Positions 1 through 10,997 are shown, counted from the first letter of the stretch. The stretch is DNA of 62,000 nucleotides from Symbiodinium natans (GCA_905221605.1 CAJNDS010002820.1:70001-132000), one strand, 5' to 3'. Program-made: numbers and translations. Notes: generated by a model from the sequence alone, not told the origin.

Positions 1-117
1 CAAACCATGCTTCAATATTTCATGAATCATAAAATATTCATTTCAGATTTCATACCAATCGGTTTAAACTTATGGTGAATGATTGGCATTGGTCATCAGA
101 CATTTTCCGGCTGCCGC

Positions 118-563
118 GAATCAAGATCCAATGTCCCAGAAGCTCCAAGATCCACCCCACAAACAAGAATCACCCGAAGCAGCGAATGCGAGGAGGACTG
201 TTTTTGCAAGTCGCCCGGGCTTGCAAAGAAAACCTGGCCAGCCCTGGATGGAACGCACGGAAGGGCTGCAGACCGGTCCGTGAACCAGGCCAGCCAAGCT
301 CAGCAGCTGCCCCTTGCAAGGGCTGCAGACGAGAGCTGCATCCAGGCTGTGGCTTCTCACCTGCAGCGTGCTACGGGTACAGTTGCACCGGAGGAGCTGG
401 TGAGATACCCCCACCACCATGTCTGGAGCTCCTAAGTGCCGAAAGCCGTTTGAGGTGAGTGTGCTCTGGCAAGTGGGTCTGAGAGTCTTGTGTCGCGCAG
501 CAGGCACGAAGAATGGAACACTTCTGGGTTAAAGTTAAGCAGCCAAACCCACAGCCTCACTGA
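118..563 (+). CDS. Candidate 3' exons of the unit gene, U1 copy
   Basis: No known domain is recognised. Three conserved stretches occur. An open frame from about 118 contains MSQKLQDPPHKQESPE. A candidate exon to 399 reads ESCIQAVASHLQRATGTVAPEEL and stops at a GTGAGA donor at 400. After a 101-nt intron ending GCGCAG (500), a last exon 501-563 reads RRMEHFWVKVKQPNPQPH and a TGA. The same three stretches, without stops in the last two, occur in all five units. Exon starts are uncertain. Many differences between copies change amino acids, so this may be a decayed gene or a transcribed non-coding repeat. Confidence 0.3.
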
Positions 564-1192
564 GTAAAGGCAATCGTCGATGTGCGATCTTCCCCCTCAG
601 AGAACGTCACTGGTGGGCTGCGTGAGTCTCAGCCTCAACGGGTGCAGCAGTTGTGGTGTGCGGTGTGCAATAGCCGTGCGACGCTGTGCAGGTCTCTGAG
701 TACTGAGTTGAGGGTCTTCGTGGCACCTTCTTACCGACGCCACATGACACCACACGCATCTCAGAGATGAGATTTCAAGAGAATATGCCAGGAATTGCGC
801 GTGTTCCTCGCACTCGTCTAGCTGTGGTCATCCATGGTCATCCCATGGTCATCCTCTGGTCATCCATCTGCTTCCGACGGCAGGCGATCAGATGCCAAGA
901 GGAAAGGTGGGTGGCACCTGATGCCTCAAAGGCACTGAAGGGATCTCAAGGCGCGCACACTGATCAAGTGATGCAGATCGCCGCGCAGGGTTTCTTCCAA
1001 GAGGCGGAGACCTGCAAGACACGCACTGCACATCTGCAAGCAAATCTCGCTGGCGCCCGCCCCATCACGGCTGGTCCGCTCCGGCTTCAGTCTTGGAGGT
1101 CAAGTCGTGAGGGGCGCCTGTGGAATACTTGCCCGCCTCTTAATCCCGAGGTTCTTCCCACGCACGGATGCAGCCGGATTTCTGGAAAAGGA

Positions 1193-1528
1193 TCTCAAGT
1201 GACTCAAGTACAGAGGATGGACATGCATGGAAGGGTCAGGCCCAGGGAAGTTATCTGGATCAAGTCCTGGGGCCTGACCCCATTGCAGCGATGAAAATCA
1301 TTGGGCTTGAGCCCTGGCGAATCATCGCACTCGAACACAAGGTGGGACACAAGACTGGGATAGAATCCTGAAGGCTTGACCCTCCGAGCGACATGTTCAG
1401 CAATATGACTTTGGATTGGAAAACCACCATGTGCAGGATAAAATCCTGCAGGCGCAGCCCCACGTGCCTCAGGATAAAACATCTAAGCGACTGAATTTAG
1501 GGGTCGTGTGCGACCCCTGTCTCAAGTG
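1193..1528 (+). mobile_element. 327-bp insertion with 9-bp target duplication (U1 only)
   Basis: In U2-U5 the stretch around GATCTCAAGTG runs straight into CCTTTTCC (for example 17050-17065). In U1 it is interrupted: TCTCAAGTG stands at 1193-1201 and again at 1520-1528, and the 318 bases between have no counterpart in the other units. The inside has short inverted pieces (GGGTCAGGCCC / GGGGCCTGACCCC) but no open frame of note, so a small non-autonomous element is the simplest reading. Confidence 0.65.
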
Positions 1529-1560
1529 CATTTTCCACTCCCTCTGTTCTTGGATTGCTG

Positions 1561-1715
1561 CAAGGTTCCTGCAATCCTCTTTGGTTTGCAGCAACTTCAG
1601 AACGACCGCAAGACAGGGAAACCTACCGCCCTGAGAAACTCCTGCAGTGCTCTTTGGTTTGCAGCAAGTTCGACGAACCTCTGGCGACCACAAGACAGGG
1701 AAACCTACCGCCCAA
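1561..1715 (+). repeat. Local tandem duplication in U1
   Basis: The segment running from CTGCAATCCTCTTTGGTTTGCAGCA to CAAGACAGGGAAACCTACCGCCC appears twice in succession (about 1568-1633 and 1640-1715). Other units have one copy. It duplicates the TTTGCAG acceptor-like site of the conserved 52-nt intron-like element. Confidence 0.6.
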
Positions 1716-2051
1716 AGTCCCGGCTCACATCAGAAGCCCCCGGAGATCCGAAAAGAAGGGAGTGGCCCCGTGGGTATGGGGAAGAGCTTGCCTGACTTCG
1801 GAGGGGTCGCGAAGCGTGGCATTGTAGACCTTCGAGGTCGATCTCCTGTACAGCCGCCCACATGCTGGAGCTGACGGGCATGTCGCCGTCGGCCCTTAAA
1901 AGAACCTCTGGCTTTCGAGTAGGTCTTCAAACGCCTGCTACGGCATGCATCCACAGACGCCACGACACAGACTTGAAACTTCACTTGAGTTTCGAAGCCT
2001 GACTCTTTAAACACCTGCGTCATCCCAGCATCTCGCACGTGACAGGCGCTG

Positions 2052-2620
2052 CGCGGCTGCCAGCTCGTAATCGTCGTGATCTCAACCGAGAACCACTCGT
2101 TTATCTTGGATGGCTGATGAAAACATCCAGTGATCTTTTGCCTTGAGGGCTTGAGGCTTAAGGATCAATCGCGTCTCAAGCCTTCCTGCGGCACACCTCG
2201 GCTGCGGGTGATGCTCCACACAACCGGTGCTTTGCTACACCCCCGTCGCTGGCTCTTCCACTATACTGAACTTGCGCATTGTCAGTGTGCTGCATTGGCA
2301 TGCGGTTGCAGCAAGCACCTCCCATGCTGATTGAAGAAAGGGCCGCGCCATGGGGCTGCCAGCTCTTGATCTCAACCAAGAACCGCGTATTATTGTCTTG
2401 GAGGGCTGTAGACAACAGGGCATCCAATGATCTTCGTCATGCTCTCCAGCCATACTTCCTGCGGCTGGACACCTCGGCTACAGGCGATGCTCCACACAGC
2501 CGGTGCGTTGTTACAACCCCGTGAGGGACTATCCTCGGCTTGCGCATTGTCAGTGTGCCGCATCGGCAGGCGGTTGCGGAAAGCACCACCCATGCTGATT
2601 GAAGAAAGAGCCGGCTGTAG
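2052..2620 (+). repeat. Two tandem copies of a ~270-300-bp block in U1
   Basis: GGCTGCCAGCTC...CTCAACC(G/A)AGAACC starts at about 2054 and again at about 2355, and CAGTGTGC(T/C)GCAT at 2283 and 2551. Units 2, 3 and 5 have a single copy. U4 has its own shorter duplication of the CAGTGTG...GAAGAA part (about 49520 and 49650). Confidence 0.6.
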
Positions 2621-3273
2621 AGAAACAACAGACGGAGAAGACGCTTCTCAACAAGGGAAGCGGTGCAGAGTAACGCACACGACTTCCAACAACCCCTCTA
2701 AAGCAGAGGTGAGGGTTTCTGACGCGAGGGCGACGGCATTGAACCATGCTTTTGAGGAAAACAAAGGGAGGTAACACTTAGACCGGGCAAGGGGGGCACC
2801 CCAAACTAAGTTCGTCTAAGCCCCTGCCCCTTCGCACTGCTAACTTCGTCGAACCTTCCCTGCGTTCGCAGGGGCATCTACTCTCCATGGGTTAGTCTTC
2901 CAGCTAACCCTTGGACCCTTCGTGAATCTGTCCTCAGGCTCGGCTCTGCCCCGCTAAGTTCGTGGAATGGGTGCCTGTTGCCCGTCAGGCGGTTACCTAC
3001 CTCCGTGTTGCCCTGAAATGCTCGCACGGCAGAAGAAAGCACGCTGCCAGGAAGGACCAGGATCTGCCCATGAATCTTCCCGGGCTCTGCGGGCGTCATG
3101 CGAGAGATGGTAGGATCCAGGAGCCCGCGCTGAACACAAGAAACGAAAGCCCCGAGCTTCGCCCCGGGAAGGTTGACCGTTTTGGCCGGCGGGACCTGAA
3201 ACCCCAACGAACGCAGAGGACTGGGGAAGTTGACAAAGTCGACCGCGGGATCCCTTGCTCTCAATGAGCACAT

Positions 3274-3512
3274 GAGCGACGGACAAAATTACTTAGGAGA
3301 GTGCGAGGTCGCGGAATACTATGTTATCGCTTTACGTGGGGCCCATTCGCTTTACATACCATGGGACTGCGGATACACGTGTCTGAGCGTGCACACTCAT
3401 GTTATCGCTTCAGGTGGCGCCCACATCGCATTCCATGGTTTCCTGATAAGCGCAACAACTCGTGTCCACCGCAGTACTGGCTTAGACAACACATATTTTT
3501 GGCAGGAGCTCA
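3274..3512 (+). pseudogene. U1 copy of a coding-like insert shared with U4
   Basis: Relative to U5 (61635) the sequence CTCAATGA.CACATG is split by about 240 bases here, and ACATG recurs at the far edge. The best frame starts near 3301 and reads CYRFTWGPFALH..., a second related CYRFRWRPHRIP, then RNNSCPPQYWLRQHIFLAGA, after which it runs into unit sequence. The two CYRF(R/T)W stretches come from an imperfect 75-nt direct repeat. The U4 copy (50252-50610) extends further. No family is recognised; it is probably a captured gene fragment. Confidence 0.35.
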
Positions 3513-3678
3513 CATGGGTTTTACAGCGGATTCGCTACGAAATGCTGTTGCGCGGTTTGGCTGGGGCCGCTGCACGCCGGATTTTGATACACAATGAAGC
3601 CGGCCGCGGACGCCGAGAATTTTTCAGCGGACCAGCTACAAATTCGCAATGAAGTCAGAGGAGCCAGTCGATATCATG

Positions 3679-3912
3679 GGCGAGATATCAGGCCTCACTT
3701 AGAAAGTTCACCCCTCCCCCGTTGCAATCATTTCCTGGGGGACTCCTGAACAGGATGACAATCATTTTACATCCAATGCATTCCACTGGAACGCACTCCA
3801 CGGTTCCATTTGCCATCATGTCTGGGGGACGGAAATGATTGTGGCATTTTGCAATCGTTTAGCCCCTCAGCCCCCCTCGCAATCAATTTCAAGGAAGGAG
3901 TGGTGGCGAGAC
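3679..3912 (+). mobile_element. 226-bp insertion with 8-bp near-duplicate flanks (U1 only)
   Basis: U2 reads ATGGGCGAGATCATGCCTCATCTG (about 18393). In U1 GGCGAGAT (3679-3686) is followed by 226 foreign bases, then GGCGAGAC (3905-3912) and CATGCCTC. The insert contains a perfect 11-bp inverted pair, CAATCATTTCC ... GGAAATGATTG (about 3725 and 3832). It has no gene of its own. It is probably a short non-autonomous element. Confidence 0.6.
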
Positions 3913-3983
3913 CATGCCTCATCTGCCACTTTACATCTTCAAGAAAGATGGGCAAGTGCTGGCTGCTACATCATAGCACTTTG

Positions 3984-4247
3984 TTTGATGGCGAGGATCT
4001 TCCTTCGTACCACAAAAAGGCTTCCAACGACCCGGATGGAGCCGTCCTCTTGCAGTTGCGCTGGTACGATGTTGACGACCCAGACGCGTTCTACGGGGAA
4101 ACCAAGGTCAACGAGAACAAAATCACCAATATCATCCGAAGCGGTTGTTGGTGGACCTTGGCCCCAATGAAATGCACTGTTCACGAGTTTGCCCATGCAG
4201 AACCCACACAGCCGGTGGCCATAGACATGATACTGCGACTTCATTGA
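3984..4247 (+). pseudogene. WYDVDDP/HEFAH segment, U1 copy
   Basis: An 87-codon stretch from FDGEDLPSYHKK through LRWYDVDDPDAFYGETK and SGCWWTLAPMK to CTVHEFAHAEPTQPV, ending at a TGA. Against the U2 copy there is no indel, and third-codon-position changes are more common than neutral drift would give, so it was once under selection as protein. Immediately upstream (3914-3970) PLYIFKKDGQVLAA continues the protein in another frame, so the piece is frame-broken. HEFAH fits the HExxH pattern of zinc metallopeptidases, but it sits 20 residues from the stop with no third ligand, so the match may be chance. Confidence 0.4.
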
Positions 4248-5140
4248 AGAGGGTGCCTCACCCCAATGAAACCCGACTTCCTAACATGTTTCCGTGCACT
4301 GACTTGCCTTACCGCCATGTTGGGTAATGGCCCAACATCCTCACCATCCGCCCAGACTTTTTGTGGGTCTCCCCACAACCGCAATGACCCCGCAGGGTCG
4401 GATCAAGCCAGTGTCGGCACGACCCTCCGGGAGATGTTGAGGGCTTAGGGCCCTACAGGGCTGAGGAGCATTGCGGGATAGCTTCGGCTTGGAAGCGGTG
4501 GGGCTCGGATTTGTACTCTGAGCCTGGGCGCTGCTGACATCATTCTGGAGGGTCTTACCCAAGGCCTCATTCTGATATGCCAACCCTTGCAACTTGGGCG
4601 CTGCAACGCGAGTTTACCGAGATCCTCTTGTAGCGGTTCCTTGCGCATGGAAACGCATGCAAAGCGTTCGGCTGTGCCTCGGCCAGGAAGAGCGCAGCGA
4701 GGCAGTGTATCAGCAGGCAGGAACTCAGGGCTGTGGTAAGTTCATGCATGCTTCCCAATTCCCTAAACCCTCGGCTGCAGCCCATCTTTGTGCAGCATCC
4801 GAGACATCTTAATTCTTTGGCAAAGTCTGCACAGATGCGAACAGAGGTGTGCCGCCTGACATGTCTCCATCTACAGCCACACCACTCGCTCAATCGTGCT
4901 CTCACCAGATGAGACTGGCACTCGGCAAACCGGACTTACGTCACACGGAACGGAAGAAGAAGCACACTTGTCGGCGCATGGTGTTATTGCTTCATACTGA
5001 GTCATACTGCATCTGGCCGGTTCCACAGCCTAAAGCTGAGGGTGGACTCCTATGTAGACAAGATGCGCCACAAGTTTGGCCAAGAAGCTTGTGCGCGAAA
5101 CCTGCTAGCAAACGAGCTGAACTGCCAAAAGGTTGGGCTC

Positions 5141-5161
5141 CCTAAACCCTAAACCCTAAAC
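5141..5161 (-). repeat. Short internal telomere repeat in U1
   Basis: Three CCCTAAA heptamers between GGTTGGGCTC and CTCTTTTAGGCTC. The matching place in U2 (about 21390) and U4 (about 53205) has none. Confidence 0.75.
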
Positions 5162-5245
5162 CTCTTTTAGGCTCTTCTAAAGCCTTCGCCCACATGATTC
5201 CCCCTTCAGATGCAGGGACAGACCTCAATCAGTACACTAGACAAG

Positions 5246-5282
5246 GGGTTTAGGGTTCAGGGTTTAGGGTCTAGGGTTTAGG
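5246..5282 (+). repeat. Internal telomere repeat shared by U1 and U3
   Basis: Degenerate GGTTTAGGG/GGTTCAGGG heptamers precede AGGAGTGCGTGGTCTGAAAAGC. U3 has a related array at the same place (33081-33137), whereas U2 (21510) and U4 (53297) read AAAGACAGGAG without repeats. The shared insertion suggests U1 and U3 descend from one modified copy in this block. Confidence 0.75.
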
Positions 5283-5662
5283 AGTGCGTGGTCTGAAAAG
5301 CGAGTGCCAGAGTCCTTGAAGTTCAGATTCTCAAGGAGATGCACTGCAATCAGCTGGGCAGCTGAGCTTACGTTTTGAGCTCCCAGGCCTTGTGGGCAAC
5401 AAAGAAAGGAAAGCAGCAGACAGGTGTGCAGCTCTCCAGAACAGCTGGGAAGCGCTCATCAGCCCAGGGGCACTGTAAACGCAAAGGGCAGGCCTAGGTA
5501 TGGTGAACGTAGGGTAAGTAAGGTGCGCATCCTCTAGAAGATGCATACAGAATGTCAAAGACTTTGCCATGCATGACACGCCCTGTCGATTTTGTCAAGG
5601 TACGTCAGGAGACGCCTGCGCATGCACATCCGCGGCCGCTGCGTTTGCCATGCGGAGGCAAG

Positions 5663-5744
5663 CCTTGCGCGCTGTGCTTGCATACGCTGCAAGTCCTGTA
5701 CCGCGTTCCATCGCAGCTTGGAGCTGGCTCGCCCAGAGCTCATG
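5663..5744 (+). CDS. Cys-rich candidate exon, U1 copy
   Basis: A small block between AG and a GTAAGTG donor (5745) reads CACIRCKSCTAFHRSLELARPELM. The U2 and U3 versions keep the CxRCK and LELA(R/S)PEL core. About 65 bases upstream another donor-like site, GTCAAG|GTACGTC (5599), ends an open stretch reading MTRPVDFVK, also kept in U3 and U4. No family is recognised. Confidence 0.3.
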
Positions 5745-6319
5745 GTAAGTGTCCCACAATTTCTCACTTGCAAAGGCAACATTATGTGTACTCACGGGAT
5801 ATCCGCCAACGGCACCGACCAAACGACCCTTCAGAGCCTTGTCCAATCTGACAGGTGAGCCAAGGAACTGGGCGCCGATGTCAGCCCGTGCTGGCGCTGA
5901 CGCTGATGTCGAAGTGGTCCCCGTTGGACAGAAAACACTCTCAGGTGAGGGCAACTGGGGAGGGTTTTTGCGGAGGCCACAGAAGGAGGTGGGGATCCTG
6001 CAAGTCACGGTTCTTGGCGATCTCTGAAGCTATCTCAGGCTATGGCTATCGCAAAATAGAAGTCACTGCAACAGCATCTCAGGGAAGCCAGGTACCAGGC
6101 CGCCACAGTCACACCCCTGAGCTGCTGGGGCGAGAGCCTTCTGCTCTACAAGGTGCAGTGGCAGCGGAAGCCGGGAAGGCATTGGAGGGACCATCGCTTC
6201 TCCAGTCCCCCGATGTCCACGCCCCGAAACTCCGCAAACCCATCGCTGCGTCTCTGCATGCCCAAGAGACGCTTGTGGACTAAGCGTATGCAACCCAGCC
6301 AAATCATTCTCTCACCGAA

Positions 6320-6870
6320 CAGTCGCTGCATGTGCAGAATGGTGGGTGACCGGTCAAGTGCTGTATGGTTAAGATGCTGGGCTCCAAGCAGAACCGTTTT
6401 TGTGGGGATGGTGTCAATCCAGGAAAACTTCAGCGGCCAGTTGCATGCCTCGCCAATGGACATCCGGACAAGCCTGCAAGTCCGAGTGGCCCGGAGGCCT
6501 TCCATTTTCTCAAACGGATCGGCTAGAGAATCAAGGCCTCAGCCTTCAGCCGAAGACGGATAGGGCTCCAAGACCAGGGGGCTGTGCACCTGCAAGAGCA
6601 CTGATCTCTATGCGAAGGTTCGCTTGTGGACGAAGCATATGCAACCAGCTACACTGCTCCGCAGCATCATTCTTTCACCGAACAGTCCCTGCACGTGCAA
6701 TACGGTGGGTGACCGGTCAGTGATGGATGGTTAAGATGCTGGCTCCAAGCAGAACTGCTTTTGTGGGGATGGTTTCGAAGGCCTTCCGTTTCTCAAACGG
6801 ATCGGCTAGAGAATCAAGGCCTCAGCCTTCAGCCCAAGACGGATAGGTCTCCAAGACCTGGGGGCTGTGC
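6320..6870 (+). repeat. Local repeat of a ~300-bp block in U1
   Basis: The block from CCGAACAGTC.CTGCA through GGTTAAGATGCTGG and TTCTCAAACGGATCGGCTAGAGAATCAAGGCC occurs at 6315-6560 and, shortened, at 6675-6860. The same block is duplicated more cleanly in U3 (32380-32990 and 34360-34960). Confidence 0.6.
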
Positions 6871-7414
6871 ACCAGTTCTTCATGTCAAGGGTTTTTGTTG
6901 AGTGGATGTCTTAGAGGATGCCACTGGAAGCACGGTGTGGAGACGTCTAAAGCGCACCTGACTTGGAAAAGCAACCAGACAGGAAGAACTCGAGATCAGT
7001 GCTTTTGTTCGCAACCGACCCCATGGGTGCCCCTAAGCCCCCAGAGAAGGGAACGCAGAGGCAGGTGTCGCAGTCCCAAGGCAACGGTGGCCATGATGGC
7101 AACGCCTCATCTCTCCTCGTAGACTTACTCCAAGAAGGCTCCCCGATTGGCATCCCGTGCCATATCGATCTTGCTTCATGATGTTTACGCTGCAAGCAAC
7201 ACATGTCCGCTAGTGTGTCCTAATAGGCTACAGGAGCTGCTGGCGCAGCAGCAGTGGAAGAGTTGTGATCGGTGGCATCTGTGGGCCAGGTGCCCACAAT
7301 GACCTTCTGCTGGCCAGAAAACTAATTTACTGTAGGAGCTTTGCCTCTCCTTCTGCCTTCAAAGACAGGAGCGCATGGTCCACAAACCCCTTGCTGAAGT
7401 CATTGAAGCTCAAA

Positions 7415-8455
7415 CGCGCCCCGAAACACAGGGGGCGAGCCTGATGGCCTTTGTGGCTGTTGCAGCTTCGGGCACGCCAGCTCTTGGCCTTGCTTGTTCC
7501 CACCTTAGTACTTTCCAATACTTTCCCCGAAATGGCGTTCGAATGCCGTAGAGGCCTTAACCACATGTTCACGTTTCGTTGAAGCCGATCTCCTCAGGTG
7601 CTTATCGGATGCACGAAGCAAGCACTCGTGAAGAGAACCCCACATCACAAAACGCCCCCGGTCTTCAAATCTGTGCAACACTCCGCCCGTGAGTTTTTGT
7701 TTCAACTCTCAGCAAGACGGGAGATAACACAGCCTGACCAGCAGAGTGCCGGATGCTGACGTCGCACTCAAGTAAGAGAGAACCTCCTTTTGTGGGGAGC
7801 CCGGAGACCAGGGCCCCGAAACCGAGGGAACCGCGAGACGCCCGTCTGCCTCGTCTCAAAAGGAAAGCCCAGGGGTCCCAGCCTCGTGCCACCATGAAGG
7901 GGGTACCGGATGACACCCGACATCTCCCGGCAGCCATATCAAGTGCCATGGGGGGACCAGCCACGTGCCGCAGTGGGATGCGGCACCATATTGAAAGGAA
8001 GCTTAAAAGCTCATTCACCGACCATGCGTGACCTACTGGAAGGAATAGGCTCACTGTTGGAAAGTGGGGCGGTTGTGAAACTCGGAGATGTCGCTCCTTT
8101 CGAAGACTGTCATCGTCAGCACTTGTTGCTTGAAACGAAAGAAAGCTTTGAAGCTTTTGACAAGAGTGGAGCCTTCATGATGCCCCTGGGTCGCTTGCTA
8201 GTCTGCATTGAGCGCAGCCAGGGGAAGTTCTCAGATGCGGTCAGTGGCGTTGCGGGTATCAGAGTAGTTGGAGACTGTGCCTGCTGGTTGTGGCATTTGG
8301 GGCATGCTGTTGCTCAGCTGATGCTGTAGAAGTCTTGCCCAGGGGCCAAGACGACCACAATGGAGAGGTTGTTCCCCATCATGCTGGGCACAGCTGAAGG
8401 AACAGGCCCTTTGCAGTTGTCTGCGGTTGTGGGGGGTTGGCTTTGTCGTTGTGAC
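7415..8455. other. Private 1.04-kb segment of U1
   Basis: Homology with U2/U3 stops after TTGAAGCTCAAA (7415; U2 23675) and resumes at ACCCACCGAAAGAGACGCC (8456; U2 24606). U2-U4 hold a different segment here, so one has replaced the other. The U1 version contains the exon-like frame 8024-8329. Confidence 0.6.
8024..8329 (+). CDS. Exon-like hypothetical protein in the U1-private segment
   Basis: An in-frame ATG at 8024 opens about 100 residues beginning MRDLLEGIGSLLESGAVVKL, with acidic/hydrophobic alternation typical of real coding sequence (FEDCHRQHLLLETKESFEAF, LGRLLVCIERSQGKFSDAV). The frame stays open upstream to 7910. The last ~25 residues are less convincing and may be intron read-through. 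No domain is recognised, and no copy exists elsewhere in the window. It is probably an exon of a gene captured with the segment. Confidence 0.4.
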   Translation: MRDLLEGIGSLLESGAVVKLGDVAPFEDCHRQHLLLETKESFEAFDKSGAFMMPLGRLLVCIERSQGKFSDAVSGVAGIRVVGDCACWLWHLGHAVAQLML

Positions 8456-8671
8456 CCACCGAAAGAGACGCCGAGCATGTGAGTGGTTTGCCGACTTGGT
8501 CGCAAACAGAAAGAGCAGCTAGCATGCGTCCAACAACGGAGGTTTACATGTTTTTCTCTTCATGTACTGTTTGATCGTGTTTGGAAACACGACTGTTGTT
8601 GGGTAAGTCGCACGGAAATTGCAGTTTGTGGCGAGCAAGGGCAGAGTCCGCGGACTCCACGCTGAAATGGT

Positions 8672-9280
8672 TTGCAGGCGCGCGTCACGGTCGGTGGGAT
8701 GTTTCGGTGGCACCTGAAACAGGAAGGGAACATACGGAACCCAGACCGTGCATGCACTCGACCTCGAAAACAAGGATTGGTCTGGAGCCCTGTTGGCAAA
8801 GTCCTCGGAACTCGGGTCCAGGCTCTGCCAATGAGACTGGGAGCTTTAGACCAAAGCCACTCAGCCACTCCAGTCGTGGAGGTCAGGGGGTTGATGAGAC
8901 ACCGTGAACCCAGAAAGAGAAATGACAGAACCAGCTCCTCAAGACCAGAATACCATGCAAGGCAACTTGAACAATGGGAGAAACATGGCACTCACGTGTC
9001 AGCAGCGCCTAGATGCAAATCAAGCTGGAGGAGAGAAGGTGACACAGAGACGAGGCGGCCGGAGCGCGCTTGGTCGGCGGAGGTCCTCCAACGATCGACA
9101 TGTTCACTGACGCATGGCTCCGATGGCGGAACCGGGGCAACCCTGCGGAGAGAACGTAGCCAACCCTGCCGAGCTGAAGGAAAGAAGTTGGCCGGGCTGG
9201 CTTGTCCTCAGCGAGAGATGAAGGAAGCCCAGAAGTCAATGCCCGCACACTCGCAGAATCTCGCAGGCAGTGAGGATTGA
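8672..9280 (+). other. Conserved unit block 8.46-9.3 kb with overlapping open frames
   Basis: The block recurs at 24.6-25.45, 36.43-37.05 and 54.7-55.3 kb. The longest frame (202 codons) is basic and low in periodicity, so I do not call it a gene. A different frame reads VHALDLENKDWSGALLAKSSELGS at about 8748-8820, with clean versions in U2 (VHALDLESKAWSAALLAKSS, near 24915) and U3 (near 36520). U4 has a 9-base deletion there. It may be a former exon. Confidence 0.3.
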
Positions 9281-10309
9281 GAATTGTAATGCGTTGTGGG
9301 GACAAAATGGGTTCGCCAAAGGCTCAGCTAAGGTAGCAGTTTGTGCAGGAATGGAACAAGAAGCTTCTGCTGATTTCAGGATGCTGCATGTTTTCAAAGA
9401 AGTCCTGCAAAGTAAGGGAGCCTTCTGAGCGCGCAGCCTCGACGTTCCTAGAAAGAGAGGTGTTGAACGAGACCTGATGAATGCACGGGGCGCAAACGCC
9501 CCTCCCCGCGCTGGCCGAACCCCTCGCTTCTCCATGGGCTCCGTTACAGAACCCCATGCCTTCGAGCCGCTGCCGCTCTGGCTTCGCAGAGTTCCTGTGG
9601 ATCTCAAGCGCAAGAAGGCCTGGTCACAAAGCACGTGCTTAGAACGCTGCTGGGCTCGCGCCGGACCACTGGAACAACTACAAAAGCCGAGCGCCGAGCT
9701 TCATGCGCTTAGGCAGCGCTTTCTGGAAACAGCTCAACTTCTGGGAACGAGCTTGCAGAACCCCAAAGGGCAAATGTAGACAAGCCCCCAACAAGGATCC
9801 CAGCAAAGCAAACGCTATGGAGGCATTTGACCATCTTCGGCTAGCACTCTGGAAGCTGTGCCTCAGCTCGAATGCACCACACTCGCTGCCAGCGATACGT
9901 GCATCATATAGAGTTATGCAGCTGTACCCGTCGATGACACAAAGCTTGCTGAAAGCAACACACGGGGTCAAGGGGGAGCCACAAAGCACGATCCTTGACT
10001 TCTTAGCACTTCATCTTGCCTATATGGCCCATAGATTGCCTATGTTGCCAAGGACACACTCCGTTCCGTAGGAGTCCAACCCCTCTTTAACCAGAACTCC
10101 AAACAATCTCAACTAAGCTTGTACATAGACCCCTACCCACCCAATGCAAATGACAGCTCGTTAACATGAAGGTAACACAAATCTGACTGATAACAACTAG
10201 AACAATCGAAGCCTCAACCTTACTTGGAGGTTCTCCTGAATTCAGAGGCTGATAACGCACTTGCAAGCCCCCTGAAGTGCCCCAATATGATTACAAGTAC
10301 AGCTAGAAT

Positions 10310-10329
10310 AACCCTAAACCCTAAACCCT
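10310..10329 (-). repeat. Internal telomere repeat
   Basis: Three CCCTAAA-type heptamers, the first of the spacer between U1 and U2. The bases between here and the next array (10330-10452) are GC-rich with no gene seen. Confidence 0.7.
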
Positions 10330-10452
10330 GAACAATAAGTACCATAAGAGAAGGGGCTTTCAAGGGCGCCGTGCCCCGCTTCTCCCGCGCGAGCAGCTCG
10401 CGCGCCGAGCGGATGGAACCGCCTCGGTCCGCCGCTGGGAGCAAGGCCTGGG

Positions 10453-10530
10453 CTTAGGGTTTAGGGTTTAGGGTTTAGGGTTTAGGGTTTAGGGTTTAGG
10501 GTTTAGGGTTCAGGGTTTAGGGTTTAGGGT
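10453..10530 (+). repeat. Internal telomere array
   Basis: About eleven TTTAGGG heptamers with one TTCAGGG variant. The array faces the CCCTAAA run at 10310 across a ~120-base spacer. Confidence 0.95.
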
Positions 10531-10791
10531 TTTTTGTTTGGGGTGTAGGGGCGTGTGGATCAACATCCTTGCTTGATGAATCCGTGATACACGCATCATT
10601 GAAGTGCACTTTTCGCGAACGCGAAAACCCAAGACTTTTTCAGGGCTAGTCCGGGTTGAAAACTTCACCCAAAAACCAATCAGACCCCAAAAACAATCAG
10701 GCCCCTAAGCTCTCTATTCCAGCTCCAGAACCTCTCTTCCGGGTAAGGGGTCACGCATTCTTGAGGGGCTTGGCGCCTTGGAGCTTCGGAC

Positions 10792-10863
10792 TAAGGGTTT
10801 GGGGTTTAGGGTTTAGGGTTTAGGGTTTGGGGTTTAGGGTTTAGGGTTTAGGGATTAGGGTTT
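10792..10863 (+). repeat. Internal telomere array
   Basis: About ten TTTAGGG heptamers with TTTGGGG and ATTAGGG variants. Confidence 0.95.
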
Positions 10864-10997
10864 GTTCAGGGCCCTCAACTCAGCCCCCTAGCCTGAGAAG
10901 TGCATTGTGAAAAAAAAACCCTCATCTACACTACGCAGAATCAGGGACCCACAGGTAAGGGACCATACTAAACGCCCATGGTTGGAACCAGCAATGA

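Larger units (their letters stand above)
100..10250 (+). repeat. Unit 1 (U1) of the ~11-kb tandem array
   Basis: First of five diverged paralogous units. Homology to U2/U3 runs block by block: 110-560, 820-870, 960-1200, 1530-1830, 2050-2700, 3030-3270, 3980-4460, 4540-5030, 5290-6060, 6060-7350 and 8456-10245. Compared with the others, U1 lacks the 1.2-kb block found at 19.55-20.8 kb, carries two insertions with flanking direct repeats, and has a private 1-kb segment (7415-8455). Bases 1-100 are AT-richer and have no counterpart I can see. Outside the exon-like pieces listed separately I see no convincing coding sequence. Confidence 0.85.

Noticed and set aside
8672-9280. 202-codon frame as a protein gene
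   Set aside because: Not kept in U2-U4, basic random-like composition; another frame in the same block looks better but is also broken.
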